From: 66-474 sp051961995 | Lineage (GTDB): Bacteria; Pseudomonadota; Gammaproteobacteria; Xanthomonadales; Rhodanobacteraceae | Assembly (NCBI GenBank): GCA_051961995.1 | Contig: JBQCCR010000013.1 | Location: 1-19,765 of the forward strand | Direction: 5' to 3' | DNA length: 19,765 nt | Shown: positions 1 through 8,351 of the stretch, one piece after another | Position numbering within the stretch: position 1 is the first letter of the stretch | Layout of the letters: each line of letters opens with the position of its first letter | The notes under the pieces: generated by a model | Seen by the model: only the letters and a program-made list of their open reading frames with translations | Databases searched by the model: none | What the model was told of the DNA's origin: nothing | Position numbers and translations under genes: made by a program

Positions 1-2356
1 GATCCTGCAGCAACTGCCGGCGCTCGCTTTCGAGTTCCACGCGCACGCGTTCGTGTTCGCCCATCCGCGCGATCGCGGCTTCCATGCGCGCGCGCGCGGC
101 ACGCGCCTGTTCTTCGTTCTCCGCCTCGCGCTTGGCGATTTCGGAGAGCTCGCCATCCAGCGCCTGCAAACGGGCCTGCGCGCTGTCAATGCGGCCGCGC
201 TTGCCCTGCAGTTCGCCGGCGAGTTCCGAGAGACGCCGATGCGCGCCGTACAACTCGCGCTGGAAATCATCGCGCGCCTGCTCGGCGGCCAGCCGCTGCG
301 CGCGCACCTCCTCGGCGCGATGCGCCAGCTCGCGCAGGCGCGTCTGCAATTGTTCGAATTCATCGTGCAGCGTTTGCAGCTCGCGGCCGCGCGCCAGCAC
401 GCCCATCTGGCCGCCTTCCTCGCGGCGCACGCGCGCGAAACCCGCGCCCAGCCACACGCCTTCGCGGGTGATCACCGTGTGCGGCGCACCCAGCGAAGCG
501 GCCAGCGTGCGTGCCTGTTCCAGCGTCTCGGCGGTGCGCACCTGCGCCAACAACGCCAGCGCGGCAGCGGGTCCGCGCGCCTGCGCGGCCAGCGTGCCCT
601 CGACATTCGCAACCGATGCGCCCTCCGCGCCGATCAGGCTGATGTTGGCGCGCTCGATCGCGGCCATCTCGGCGGCAAGGTGCAGCGGATCGTCCACCAG
701 CACGCCTTCCAGCAGGCCGGCGAGCACGGTTTCCACCGCGCGTTCCCAGCCGTTCTCCACTTTCAGTTGCGCACCGAGGCGCGCGCCGTCGGCGAGGCCG
801 AATTTCTGCAGCCACTCGCGCGCGTGGTCGCGGTCCTGGCCCAGCGCCGCGTGCTGCAGGGCTTCCAGCGAAGCGATGCGTCCGCGCAGCGACTGCTCCT
901 GCGCACGCGCTTCCGCCAGCCAGGATTGCGACTGGCGTTCCTCGCCGAGCAGACGCTCGGCCTCGGCCTTGTGCGTCTCCAGTTGCTCGGTGGCCGACTC
1001 GATCCTGCCGCGCTGCGCGGCGTGTTCGGACTCCAGCGCTTCGGCGGCCTGATGCAGCGCATCCAGGTCGTAGTTCTCGCGCTCCTTCTGCAGCGCTTCG
1101 CGGCGGCGCGCCAGCTCCAGGCCTTGACGATCGAGGTGATCAATATGGGTGCGTTCGACATCGGCCTCGCGAGAGGTCGTGGCCGAATCGCCGCCGTGCG
1201 CTTCCCAGCGCTCCTGCCATGCCGCATGCGCGGCTTCGGCGTCGCGCAAGGCCGAAGTGGTACGCGCCTCGGCGTCGCGCAGGCGCTCCAGTTCCGGCTC
1301 GCCTTCGGCCAGCGCCGCGCGCACCGACTCGTGCTGCGTGCGATCGGCGGCAATGTGCTCGTTCAACTCGTTCCAGGCCCGTTCGGCCTCTTCGCGCGCC
1401 TGCCGCAAACGCTCGCCCAGCTCGCGATGGTGGCGGATCTGCTGCTCGACGCGCGCCAGCTCCGCGCCGACCTGATAGACCTCGGCCTGCACCGCGTTGA
1501 GCGCATCGTTGTGTTCCTGATGACTCACGCGGCCGGCTTCGATCGCCGCTTCCAGATGGCGCTGCTCCGCGAGCTGCTTCTCGATTCCGGTTTCGGCCTC
1601 GCGCAACGCTTCGCGGTGCGCGCCCAGTTCCTGTGCGATCGCGCGGTAACTCAGCGCGCGCAATTCCGCCTCCCGATGGGTGTGCTCCTCTTTCAGCTTC
1701 TTCCAGCGCTCGGCCGCGCGCGCCTGCCGGTTCAGATGGTCGAGCTGCTTCTCTACTTCCTCGCGCACGTCGCGCACGCGATCCAGGTTCTCGCGCGTGG
1801 CCTTGATGCGGCTTTCGGTTTCCTTGCGGCGCTCCTTGTAGCGCGAGATGCCGGCGGCCTCTTCCAGATGCATGCGCAACTGTTCCGGATGCGCCTCGAC
1901 GATGTCGGAGATGACGCCCTGCTCGATGATCGAATAGCTGCGCGCGCCAAGACCCGTGCCGAGGAACAGGTCGGTGATGTCGCGACGACGGCAGCGCACG
2001 CCATTCAAAAAGTAATCGGATTGCGAGTCGCGCCCGACCACGCGCTTCACCGAGATCTCGTTGTAGCTGGCGTACTCGCCACCGATCGCACCATCCGAGT
2101 TGTCGAACACCAGTTCGACCGTGGCCTGGCCGACCGGCTTGCGACCGGACGACCCGGAGAAGATCACGTCGGTCAGCGCCTCGCCGCGCAGGCGGCTGGC
2201 CGCGCTCTCGCCCATCACCCAACGGATTGCGTCAATGATGTTGGATTTGCCGCAGCCGTTGGGCCCGACGATGCCGGTGAGATTGGTGGGCAGGTGCAGC
2301 GTGGTCGGGTCAACGAAGGATTTGAAACCCGCCAGCTTGATGGTGGTAAGGCGCAT
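1..2356 (-). CDS. smc: Chromosome segregation protein SMC, N-terminal part (cut by window edge)
   Basis: SMC is the ATPase core of bacterial condensin; with ScpA and ScpB it compacts and helps segregate the chromosome. The reading frame is open from an ATG at 2356 to base 1, giving 785 residues without a stop. The start reads MRLTTIKLAGFKSF, as in other SMC proteins. The Walker A loop GPNGCGKSN lies at residues 31-39, followed by IIDAIRWVMGESAASRLRG. Residues about 165-500 and from about 660 onward are charged, Glu/Arg/Ala-rich coiled coil. A hinge domain lies between, around 505-660, with WERAVETVLAGLLEGVLVDD. The signature motif and Walker B half should lie left of the window; full-length SMC is about 1,170 residues. 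No strong Shine-Dalgarno is visible. The gene-free, repeat-bearing stretch upstream suggests it starts its own transcript. Identification is secure; only the 3' part is missing. Confidence 0.96.
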   Translation of the reverse strand, partial: MRLTTIKLAGFKSFVDPTTLHLPTNLTGIVGPNGCGKSNIIDAIRWVMGESAASRLRGEALTDVIFSGSSGRKPVGQATVELVFDNSDGAIGGEYASYNEISVKRVVGRDSQSDYFLNGVRCRRRDITDLFLGTGLGARSYSIIEQGVISDIVEAHPEQLRMHLEEAAGISRYKERRKETESRIKATRENLDRVRDVREEVEKQLDHLNRQARAAERWKKLKEEHTHREAELRALSYRAIAQELGAHREALREAETGIEKQLAEQRHLEAAIEAGRVSHQEHNDALNAVQAEVYQVGAELARVEQQIRHHRELGERLRQAREEAERAWNELNEHIAADRTQHESVRAALAEGEPELERLRDAEARTTSALRDAEAAHAAWQERWEAHGGDSATTSREADVERTHIDHLDRQGLELARRREALQKERENYDLDALHQAAEALESEHAAQRGRIESATEQLETHKAEAERLLGEERQSQSWLAEARAQEQSLRGRIASLEALQHAALGQDRDHAREWLQKFGLADGARLGAQLKVENGWERAVETVLAGLLEGVLVDDPLHLAAEMAAIERANISLIGAEGASVANVEGTLAAQARGPAAALALLAQVRTAETLEQARTLAASLGAPHTVITREGVWLGAGFARVRREEGGQMGVLARGRELQTLHDEFEQLQTRLRELAHRAEEVRAQRLAAEQARDDFQRELYGAHRRLSELAGELQGKRGRIDSAQARLQALDGELSEIAKREAENEEQARAARARMEAAIARMGEHERVRVELESERRQLLQD

Positions 2357-2390
2357 GGTTTACCGCTTGGTTGGACGACCGGTCTGAAAG

Positions 2391-2501
2391 CTGCTGCGCT
2401 CGGCATCTTGCGCGCCGGCGGTGCTCGGAATCCGCACGTACTGACGTGTACGCTGCGGTTCCTGCGCTCCGGCGACGCGCAACCTGCCTTCGCTCGCGAC
2501 G
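2391..2501 (+). repeat. Intergenic palindromic repeat, copy A
   Basis: This 111-bp stretch matches, in reverse complement, bases 6898-7006. The shared blocks appear in the same order in both copies: an 18-base end block (CTGCCTTCGCTCGCGACG here), the block containing CACGT-ACTG-ACGTG at 2435-2448, CCGGCGGTGCTC, and CTGCTGCGCTCGGCA. Between blocks the copies have diverged. It has no coding potential and lies 34 bases upstream of smc. The central 5-bp inverted repeat with a 4-base loop could form a small hairpin or be a protein site. It is most likely a dispersed intergenic element with further copies in the genome. Confidence 0.75.
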
Positions 2502-2682
2502 CTCTCAGATCGCTCGTGGAATGGCATCCATGCCGGGCGAATGGGGCACTCTGCCAAGCCCGGCGCCCGGGCGCAATGAAAACTTGCCTAACACCCTGAA
2601 ATCAGCTACTTGGATGCTAATCTTCAAGTGCTTGCAAGGCATGATGCACCGCGGCAATGAGCTTGAAGCGCCTTGTCCGCGA

Positions 2683-2765
2683 TGAATGCCCAGGACGCGA
2701 AAGAAGCGAAGAATGCGTTTGATCCTCTTTGCGTTCTTGCCGGATTGAAGCCCTTGGTTCTTCAG
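2683..2765 (-). repeat. Probable dispersed intergenic repeat (CGCAAAG/GCGAAGAA type)
   Basis: Read on the minus strand this stretch is a run of imperfect CGCAAAG / TTCGCTTCTTTCGCG units. Its shadow translation (GKNAKRIKRILRFFRVLG) is of a kind I recall from non-coding repeats between genes in many proteobacteria. There is only one copy in the window, so the call rests on internal structure and recall rather than on a second copy. It begins about 25 bases beyond the bolA-like stop codon. Confidence 0.4.
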
Positions 2766-2788
2766 ATCGCGCACAAGGTGCACGCGAC

Positions 2789-3070
2789 TCAGAGCGATGC
2801 GATGCGATGCTCTTCGGGTGTCCGCGCCTCGATCGCCAGCGCGTGGATGCCTTGGCCGATCAGGTCGTTCAACGCGGCATACACCAGGCGGTGGCGCTGG
2901 ATCGCGTTCTTGCCGGCGAAAGCATCGCTGATGATGCGCACGCGAAAATGCCCGCTGCCCTCGCCCGCGTGGCCGATGTGCAGGTGGCCCTCGTCCATCA
3001 CTTCCAACGATTGCGGATCCAGCGCGATCGCGAGCTTGGCGCGGATGTCCTCGATGCGGGCCGCACTCAT
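2789..3070 (-). CDS. BolA family protein
   Basis: This is a 93-residue BolA-fold protein. Family members bind monothiol glutaredoxins and [2Fe-2S] clusters, and some bind DNA. The sequence shows the family pattern: GHLHIGHAG near residues 28-36, SGHFRVRIISDAFAGKN at about 39-55, then RHRLVYAALNDLI at about 59-71. Length is typical for a single-domain BolA. Its ATG at 3070 overlaps the upstream yciI-like stop as ATGA (3067-3070), so the two are almost certainly translationally coupled; no separate Shine-Dalgarno is seen. Whether it is the BolA or the IbaG/YrbA type is not decided by the sequence, so no symbol is given. A direct repeat of GCGAT in the last codons (around 2794-2810) explains the HRIAS ending. 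Confidence 0.88.
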   Translation of the reverse strand: MSAARIEDIRAKLAIALDPQSLEVMDEGHLHIGHAGEGSGHFRVRIISDAFAGKNAIQRHRLVYAALNDLIGQGIHALAIEARTPEEHRIASL

Positions 3071-3366
3071 GGCAGCGTCTGGCGGAACGGCCGCACGCTG
3101 ACCTCGCGGTACACACCCGCGGCGATGTACGGATCAGCCTGCGCCCAGGTGCGCGCGGCTTCGACATCTTCGAACTCGGCGATGATCAGGCTGCCCTCGA
3201 ATCCAGCCGGGCCGGGATCTTCCGCATCGATCGCCGGGAATGGCCCGGCCAGCAGCAGGCGCCCTTCGTCCAGCAATTGCTTGAGGCGCGCGAGATGCGC
3301 AGGGCGCGCAGCTTGGCGCGCGCCGAGAGAGTTTTCGTTGTCGTAGCCAAGAATGGCGTACCACAT
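3067..3366 (-). CDS. YciI family protein
   Basis: This is a 99-residue single-domain YciI-like protein with a ferredoxin-like (dimeric alpha/beta barrel) fold. The start MWYAILGYDNENS, the helix RPAHLARLKQLLDEGRLLLAGPFP and the late GSLIIAEFEDVEAARTWAQADPY are characteristic. Members carry conserved His and Asp residues (the H of RPAHL and the D of ADPY here). Their biochemical role is mostly unknown, although chlorinating and hydrolytic activities are reported for relatives. I prefer the ATG at 3366 because a GGA lies six bases before it; the ATG two codons upstream (3372) directly abuts that GGA. The stop overlaps the bolA-like start. This gene follows lysS across a hairpin-bearing gap of about 66 bases. 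A yciI-bolA pairing has, to my recollection, been seen in other proteobacteria. Confidence 0.87.
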   Translation of the reverse strand: MWYAILGYDNENSLGARQAARPAHLARLKQLLDEGRLLLAGPFPAIDAEDPGPAGFEGSLIIAEFEDVEAARTWAQADPYIAAGVYREVSVRPFRQTLP

Positions 3367-3390
3367 AGGCATTCCGATCAGTGCGTAAAT

Positions 3391-3425
3391 TTGCGGTCGC
3401 CCGGCTTGCGCCGGAATGACGAGAC
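3391..3425. repeat. REP-like hairpin between lysS and the yciI-like gene
   Basis: CCGGC (3401-3405) and GCCGG (3410-3414) form a perfect 5-bp stem around TTGC. On the minus strand the unit reads GTCATTCCGGCGCAAGCCGG. This resembles the CGTCATTCCGG head of the element at 13105-13206 and REP-like repeats common in Xanthomonadales. It has no U-tract, so it is more likely a repeat, or an RNA-stabilising 3' hairpin for lysS mRNA, than a canonical terminator. Confidence 0.5.
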
Positions 3426-3432
3426 GAGAGGT

Positions 3433-4944
<1,512 letters not shown>

Positions 4945-4978
4945 GGCTCAATAGATTAGTGGGAGATCGGGCAAGCAT

Positions 4979-6107
4979 TCACGAAGCGTCGGCGCGTTTG
5001 GCACCGGCTTCCAGACCCATCTTCAAACTCGCTTCGACGAGTTCATCCAGATCGCCGTCCAGCACGCGTTGCGTGTCGGAACGCTCGACGCCGGTGCGGA
5101 GATCCTTGATGCGGGACTGGTCGAGCACGTAGTTGCGGATCTGGCTGCCCCAGCCGACATCGGACTTGGTGGCTTCCAGCGCGGCCTTCTCCGCGTTGCG
5201 CTTCTGGATCTCCATTTCGTAGAGCTTGGCCTTCAGCATCTTCATCGCGCGATCGCGGTTGGCGTGCTGGCTGCGCTCGGTCTGACATGCAACGACGATC
5301 CCGGAAGGCATGTGCGTGATGCGCACCGCCGACTCGGTCTTGTTGACGTGCTGGCCACCGGCGCCGGAGGAGCGATAGACGTCCGTCTTCAGGTCGGCCG
5401 GGTTGATCTCGATGTCAATGTCGTCGTCCACTTCCGGGCTGACGAACACCGAAGAGAACGAGGTGTGCCGGCGGTTGTCGGAATCGAACGGCGACTTGCG
5501 CACCAGCCGGTGCACGCCGATTTCGGTCTTCAGCCATCCATAGGCGTAATCACCCTCGACCCGGAAGGTGGCCGACTTGATCCCGGCGACTTCGCCCGCG
5601 CTGGCTTCCAGCAGTTCGGTCTTCCAGCCCTTGTTCTCGCACCAGCGCAGGTACATGCGCAGCAGCATCTCGGCCCAGTCCTGCGCCTCGGTGCCGCCGG
5701 CGCCGGCCTGGATGTCCACGAATGCGTTGTGGGCGTCCATCTCGCCGGAGAACATGCGCTGGAATTCCAGCTTGCCGATGCGCAACTCCAGCGCGCGCAC
5801 GTCATCGGCGACGCCGCGCACGGAGGCCTCGTCGTTTTCGGAAGCGGCCAGCTCCAGCAATTCCTCGGCGTCGTCCAGGCCGGAGCCGATCGCATCCAGT
5901 CCTTCGACGACCTGTTGCAGCCGCGCGCGTTCGCGGCCGAGTTCCTGTGCGCGTTGCGGATCGTCCCAGATGTTGGGATTCTCCAGCTCGCGGCTTACTT
6001 CCTCGAGACGTTCGCGCCGGACCGGGTAGTCAAAGATACCCCCGTAAGGATTCGGCGCGCCCGCGCAGGTCCGCGATCTGGGCGTGGATCGGATTGGTCT
6101 CGAGCAT
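4979..6107 (-). CDS. prfB: Peptide chain release factor 2, made by programmed +1 frameshift
   Basis: RF2 recognises UGA and UAA stop codons and triggers peptide release. The gene is in two frames. A 25-codon leader frame from ATG at 6107 reads MLETNPIHAQIADLRGRAES then LRGYL and ends in TGA at 6032-6030. The main frame resumes at GAC (6031) and runs to TGA at 4979, giving 375 residues after a +1 shift. In shifted numbering the SPF stop-codon-reading tripeptide falls at 205-207 and the GGQ peptidyl-transfer loop at 250-252, exactly as in E. coli RF2, so the split is not a sequencing error. SSGAGGQHVNKTESAVRITH is intact. The gene heads the prfB-lysS pair. A TAACAT sequence at 6142-6137 could be a -10 element, but no good -35 accompanies it. 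A caller that ignores frameshifts would start the gene falsely at 5860. Confidence 0.96.
6030..6043 (-). promoter_or_regulatory. prfB: prfB programmed +1 frameshift site
   Basis: On the minus strand the bases read GGGGGTATCTTTGAC. A G-rich internal Shine-Dalgarno-like run (6043-6039) is followed by TAT, the slippery CTT (6035-6033) and the in-frame TGA (6032-6030). Skipping T6032 brings GAC into frame. The arrangement, including the L-R-G-Y-L-stop context, matches the known E. coli prfB autoregulatory site except that CGG replaces AGG. When RF2 is scarce the ribosome pauses at the UGA and shifts, so RF2 regulates its own synthesis. Confidence 0.95.
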
Positions 6108-6281
6108 GGCCGTGGAGGGTGCGAAAAAGATGCGTGATGTTAGCAAAGCGACCGGGCAGCCGCATGCGCCATCGCCGGTTTTCCGGCCGCGCGCAGGCGC
6201 GCGCACCTGCGACAGCCGCTTTGGCAGAACGAGCCGCCTTCACTTCGCGGGGCATGGAATCCCGCGTTCGCAGGCTTGTGC

Positions 6282-6839
6282 TCATCCCTTGAACCGCTGC
6301 ACCCACGCCACGTAACGCTCCACGAACCTCTGCAGGAATTCACGTGTGCTGTCCACGGTGACGCTGCCGTCCGGCGCGAACAGTCCCTGCTTGTACTGGA
6401 TGAACGACTCCGGCTGCTGCAGCATCGGGATGTCGAGGAACACGCAAATATTGCGCAGGTGCTGCTGCGCCAGGGCAGTGCCGGCGGAACTCTGCGACGT
6501 GCCGATCACGGCACCGGGCTTGCCGGCGAACGCGTTTGTGCCGTAAGGCCGCGAGGCGGTGTCAATCGCGTTCTTCAGCACGCCGGGGATCGAGCGGTTG
6601 TATTCCGGCGTCACGAACAGCACGCCGTCGGCGTTCCTGATCTGCTCCTTCATCTTCGTCGCCGCCGGTGGGTAGTTCTGCTCGTTGTCCTGATTGAACA
6701 GCGGCAGATCGCCGATGGCGATGTACTCGAATGCAAGCTTGTCGCCTGCGAGCCCCTGCAGCGCATGCGCCAATTGCTTGTTGATCGAATCCTTGCGCAG
6801 GCTGCCGACCAGCACCGCGACTTTCATTGAGCTTGCCAT
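6282..6839 (-). CDS. NAD(P)H-dependent FMN reductase (flavodoxin-like fold)
   Basis: This is a 185-residue protein of the NADPH-dependent FMN reductase family, which includes E. coli ChrR/YieF. Members transfer hydride from NAD(P)H to FMN and on to quinones, chromate or azo compounds. The phosphate-binding loop GSLRKDSIN is at residues 12-20. The flavin-contacting TPEYNRSIPGVLKNAID lies at 77-93, and the GTSQSSAGTALAQQHLR segment at 113-129. The ATG at 6839 is chosen because a strong AAGGAGG lies six bases upstream; the second ATG (residue 5) is less likely. It stands alone: prfB begins about 170 bases downstream across a non-coding gap. Upstream, copy B of the palindromic repeat separates it from the methyltransferase-like gene. 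Substrate cannot be told from sequence; a quinone-protecting or detoxifying role is inference. Confidence 0.9.
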   Translation of the reverse strand: MASSMKVAVLVGSLRKDSINKQLAHALQGLAGDKLAFEYIAIGDLPLFNQDNEQNYPPAATKMKEQIRNADGVLFVTPEYNRSIPGVLKNAIDTASRPYGTNAFAGKPGAVIGTSQSSAGTALAQQHLRNICVFLDIPMLQQPESFIQYKQGLFAPDGSVTVDSTREFLQRFVERYVAWVQRFKG

Positions 6840-6897
6840 GAATGCCTCCTTCCTTGAATGCCAGAAATGACGGGGCTACAGCGGGCCGTTGAAGAAC

Positions 6898-7006
6898 CGT
6901 CGCGAGCGAAGGCAGCCATCCGTGGCCGAGCGCAGCCAGCGGAGCGTACACGTCAGTACGTGAGCATGGCGAGCACCGCCGGCACGCAAGCTGCCGAGCG
7001 CAGCAG
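6898..7006 (-). repeat. Intergenic palindromic repeat, copy B
   Basis: This 109-bp stretch matches 2391-2501 in inverted orientation. It shares CGTCGCGAGCGAAGGCAG at one end (6898-6915), GCGTACACGTCAGTACGTG in the middle and TGCCGAGCGCAGCAG at the other end. The core CACGT-CAGT-ACGTG (6949-6962) is a 5-bp inverted repeat. The element ends one base short of the stop codon (7008-7010) of the methyltransferase-like gene. It therefore sits at that gene's 3' end and could act as an mRNA 3' structure. The sequence outside the shared blocks has drifted. Confidence 0.75.
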
Positions 7007-7007
7007 G

Positions 7008-7862
7008 TTATTCGACGGCCCGGAGAGGCTTCACGAACTTCATTGTCATCCGGTCGGATTCGCCAATCGCCTTCATCTTCGCGTGCTCGCTGTCCGGTCC
7101 GGACAAGTCCGGCGGCAGGCGATGGATGTTGATGTCCTCGGGATCCTTCGGGTTGGCGTTGATCTCCGACATGCCGGCCAGGCGGAAACCGGCGCGCAGG
7201 CCAGCCTCGATGATGTAATCCTCGGGAATCCGGTGCAGCGCCTTGGAGCTTTGCACCGCGTCCGCGAACGGCCTGGCGCGATGGTCGGTGAAGCCCAGCA
7301 CGCCGCCCGGTTTCAGCACCTTGTATGCCGCCTTGAACACCGCATCCAGCGTCTGCGGGCTGTCGTTCAACCAGTCGTGCGCGTTGCGGAAGGTGAGCAC
7401 CATGTCGGCCGAGTTGTCCGGGCCGAGCGCCACCTGCTTCGGCGGCGAAAACGGAATCACCTTGGCGACGTGCCCATACACCTTCGGATCGGATTTCAGT
7501 TTCTGCCCGAACCTGTCCGGCCGGCCTGCGCGCGGTGGCGACGAGGCCTCGATCAGGTGTCCGTTTGCGTACAGGAGCGGCGCCAGGATTTCCGTGTACC
7601 AGCCGCCGCCCGGGTCGAGCTCGACCACGGTCATGTCCGGCTTGATGCCGAAGAACGTCAGCGTTTCGACCGGATGCCGATACTGGTCGCGCGCCTTGTT
7701 GGCCTCCGAACGCCAACTGCCGCTCACCACAGCCTTCAACTGCGTGGCAGCGTCGCCCGACCCCGCGATCGGCCCGCTGTCCCCCGCGTAAGCGGCACTC
7801 GCGGCGCACAGCACACCGGCGAATGCGAAAATCACCACCTTCAAGCAAGTCCGCTGCAACAT
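7008..7862 (-). CDS. Predicted exported methyltransferase-fold protein (COG4798-like)
   Basis: This is a 284-residue protein with an N-terminal signal peptide: Lys/Arg in the first eight residues, hydrophobic core 9-22, likely cleavage after AYA at 26. It is followed by a class I SAM-methyltransferase fold. The segment SWRSEANKARDQYRHPVETL then FFGIKPDMTVVELDPGGGWY (up to residue 89) matches what I recall of the COG4798 predicted methyltransferases. VVELDPGGGWYTE is motif I; NAHDWLND and KAAYKVLKPGGVLGFTDHR are the later motifs. The ATG at 7862 has AGGAGG eight bases upstream. The puzzle is export, since SAM is not known to be available in the periplasm. The protein may bind another ligand, or the hydrophobic start may anchor it. 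Substrate is unknown. Promoter elements were not identified. Confidence 0.85.
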   Translation of the reverse strand: MLQRTCLKVVIFAFAGVLCAASAAYAGDSGPIAGSGDAATQLKAVVSGSWRSEANKARDQYRHPVETLTFFGIKPDMTVVELDPGGGWYTEILAPLLYANGHLIEASSPPRAGRPDRFGQKLKSDPKVYGHVAKVIPFSPPKQVALGPDNSADMVLTFRNAHDWLNDSPQTLDAVFKAAYKVLKPGGVLGFTDHRARPFADAVQSSKALHRIPEDYIIEAGLRAGFRLAGMSEINANPKDPEDINIHRLPPDLSGPDSEHAKMKAIGESDRMTMKFVKPLRAVE

Positions 7863-7981
7863 GGCGAGTCCTCCTGACGCGAAACCACTAGGCTACTCCG
7901 AAGCGGCTCTGGTCGGGTCAAAGTCCCGACGGGAGGCTCGATCGACCTCGAACTCTTTGCGACATGGAAAGAGCCCGCGTC

Positions 7982-8076
7982 AGTTGGAGTGAACGTTTTT
8001 TGCGAACCCCAACATGGCTCGCCATAATCGTCGGGTTGCGCCCGAAGCAGCCGGACCCAACCCAGCCTGCCAAAGC
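7982..8076. repeat. Intergenic repeat, left copy flanking the GDCCVxC gene
   Basis: This stretch aligns without inversion to 8352-8444. Shared blocks in order are GTGA(A/G)CG, TGCGAACCCC(A/G)ACAT, GT(C/T)GGGT, GCCCG, CCAACCC and the ending CT(A/G)C(A/C)AAA. Shared positions dominate but the copies have diverged. It contains inverted GTCGGGTT/AACCC pieces, like the GTCGGGTT-type intergenic repeats I recall from Xanthomonadales. A promoter-like pair lies inside it (8000-8028). Confidence 0.6.
8000..8028 (+). promoter_or_regulatory. Candidate sigma-70 promoter for the GDCCVxC gene
   Basis: TTGCGA at 8000-8005 and CATAAT at 8023-8028 are separated by exactly 17 bases and match the -35/-10 consensus at 4 of 6 and 5 of 6 positions. 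They point toward the gene starting at 8119, implying a leader of roughly 85 bases. The pair lies inside the left repeat copy; the right copy has lost the CATAAT. This is a pattern match only. Confidence 0.45.
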
Positions 8077-8118
8077 TGTAAATCACGACCGATGTGGCCT
8101 CTGGTGCTGCACTTCAAC

Positions 8119-8337
8119 ATGTCTTCCGCCATTGAACCGACGTCGCTCATTACCTGTCCGCATTGCGGGCATGCGCGCGAGGAAACGATGCCGACCGACG
8201 CGTGCATCTTCTTCTACGAATGCCAGGGCTGCCATGAGCTGCTGCGCCCGCTGGCGGGCGACTGCTGCGTGTTCTGTTCCTACGGCACGGTGAAATGCCC
8301 GCCGGTGCAGGCCGGACAAAGCGGCTGCTGCGGATGA
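8119..8337 (+). CDS. GDCCVxC-domain small cysteine-rich protein
   Basis: This is a 72-residue protein with eleven cysteines. Two CxxC knuckles, ITCPHCGHA (near 11-19) and YECQGCHEL (near 33-41), are typical of zinc or metal ribbons. The hallmark GDCCVFC follows near 47-53, then SYGTVKCPP and a Gly-Cys-Cys-Gly end. It matches the GDCCVxC family, in some of whose members, as I recall, selenocysteine appears in this motif; here x is Phe and all shown cysteines are ordinary TGC/TGT codons. The function is unknown. I recall relatives near mercury or metal genes, but none is present here. The ATG at 8119 begins the conserved part; an open frame extends upstream to 8014 only through the repeat and is not convincing. 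There is no clear Shine-Dalgarno. It is the only plus-strand gene in the central block and is bracketed by direct repeats. Confidence 0.85.
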   Translation: MSSAIEPTSLITCPHCGHAREETMPTDACIFFYECQGCHELLRPLAGDCCVFCSYGTVKCPPVQAGQSGCCG

Positions 8338-8351
8338 CGGCGCGCTTGTGC

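Larger units (their letters stand above)
2357..2788. other. Gene-free stretch between bolA-like gene and smc
   Basis: No coding region is supported in these 432 bases. The stretch holds a 111-bp palindromic repeat next to smc (2391-2501) and a second repeat-like sequence next to the bolA-like gene (about 2683-2765). Between them, around 2575-2640, is a short segment visibly richer in A and T than the surroundings. It could hold the smc promoter, but I could not identify a convincing -35/-10 pair. Open frames running through it are shadows with arginine/alanine-rich translations. Confidence 0.7.

Noticed and set aside
53..2599. An 848-codon plus-strand open frame opposite smc.
   Set aside because: It is a shadow of the minus-strand SMC frame in high-GC sequence. 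Its Arg/Leu/Ala/Gln-rich translation has no domain, while the opposite strand encodes a textbook SMC N-terminus.
2794..2810. Threefold GCGAT direct repeat near the bolA-like stop.
   Set aside because: It is coding (HRIAS) and too short to call a tandem repeat locus.
5861..6031. prfB as a broken gene because the leader frame hits TGA.
   Set aside because: The slippery CTT-TGA-C context and exact GGQ/SPF numbering after a +1 shift show regulated frameshifting, not a pseudogene.
5995..6343. Possible small genes in the gap between the FMN reductase and prfB (including frames reading MSTSLRTRDSMPREVKAAR).
   Set aside because: There is no ribosome site and the translation is Arg/Ala-rich. It feels like intergenic repeat sequence, but no second copy lies in the window, so neither a gene nor a repeat is claimed.
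8014..8118. A longer start for the GDCCVxC protein.
   Set aside because: The extra 35 residues come from the repeat copy and lie downstream of, or within, the candidate promoter; conserved sequence starts just after 8119.
7841..8207. Minus-strand open frames overlapping 7841-8086 and 7980-8207.
   Set aside because: They cross repeat sequence and the opposite strand of the GDCCVxC gene, with no domain and no ribosome site.
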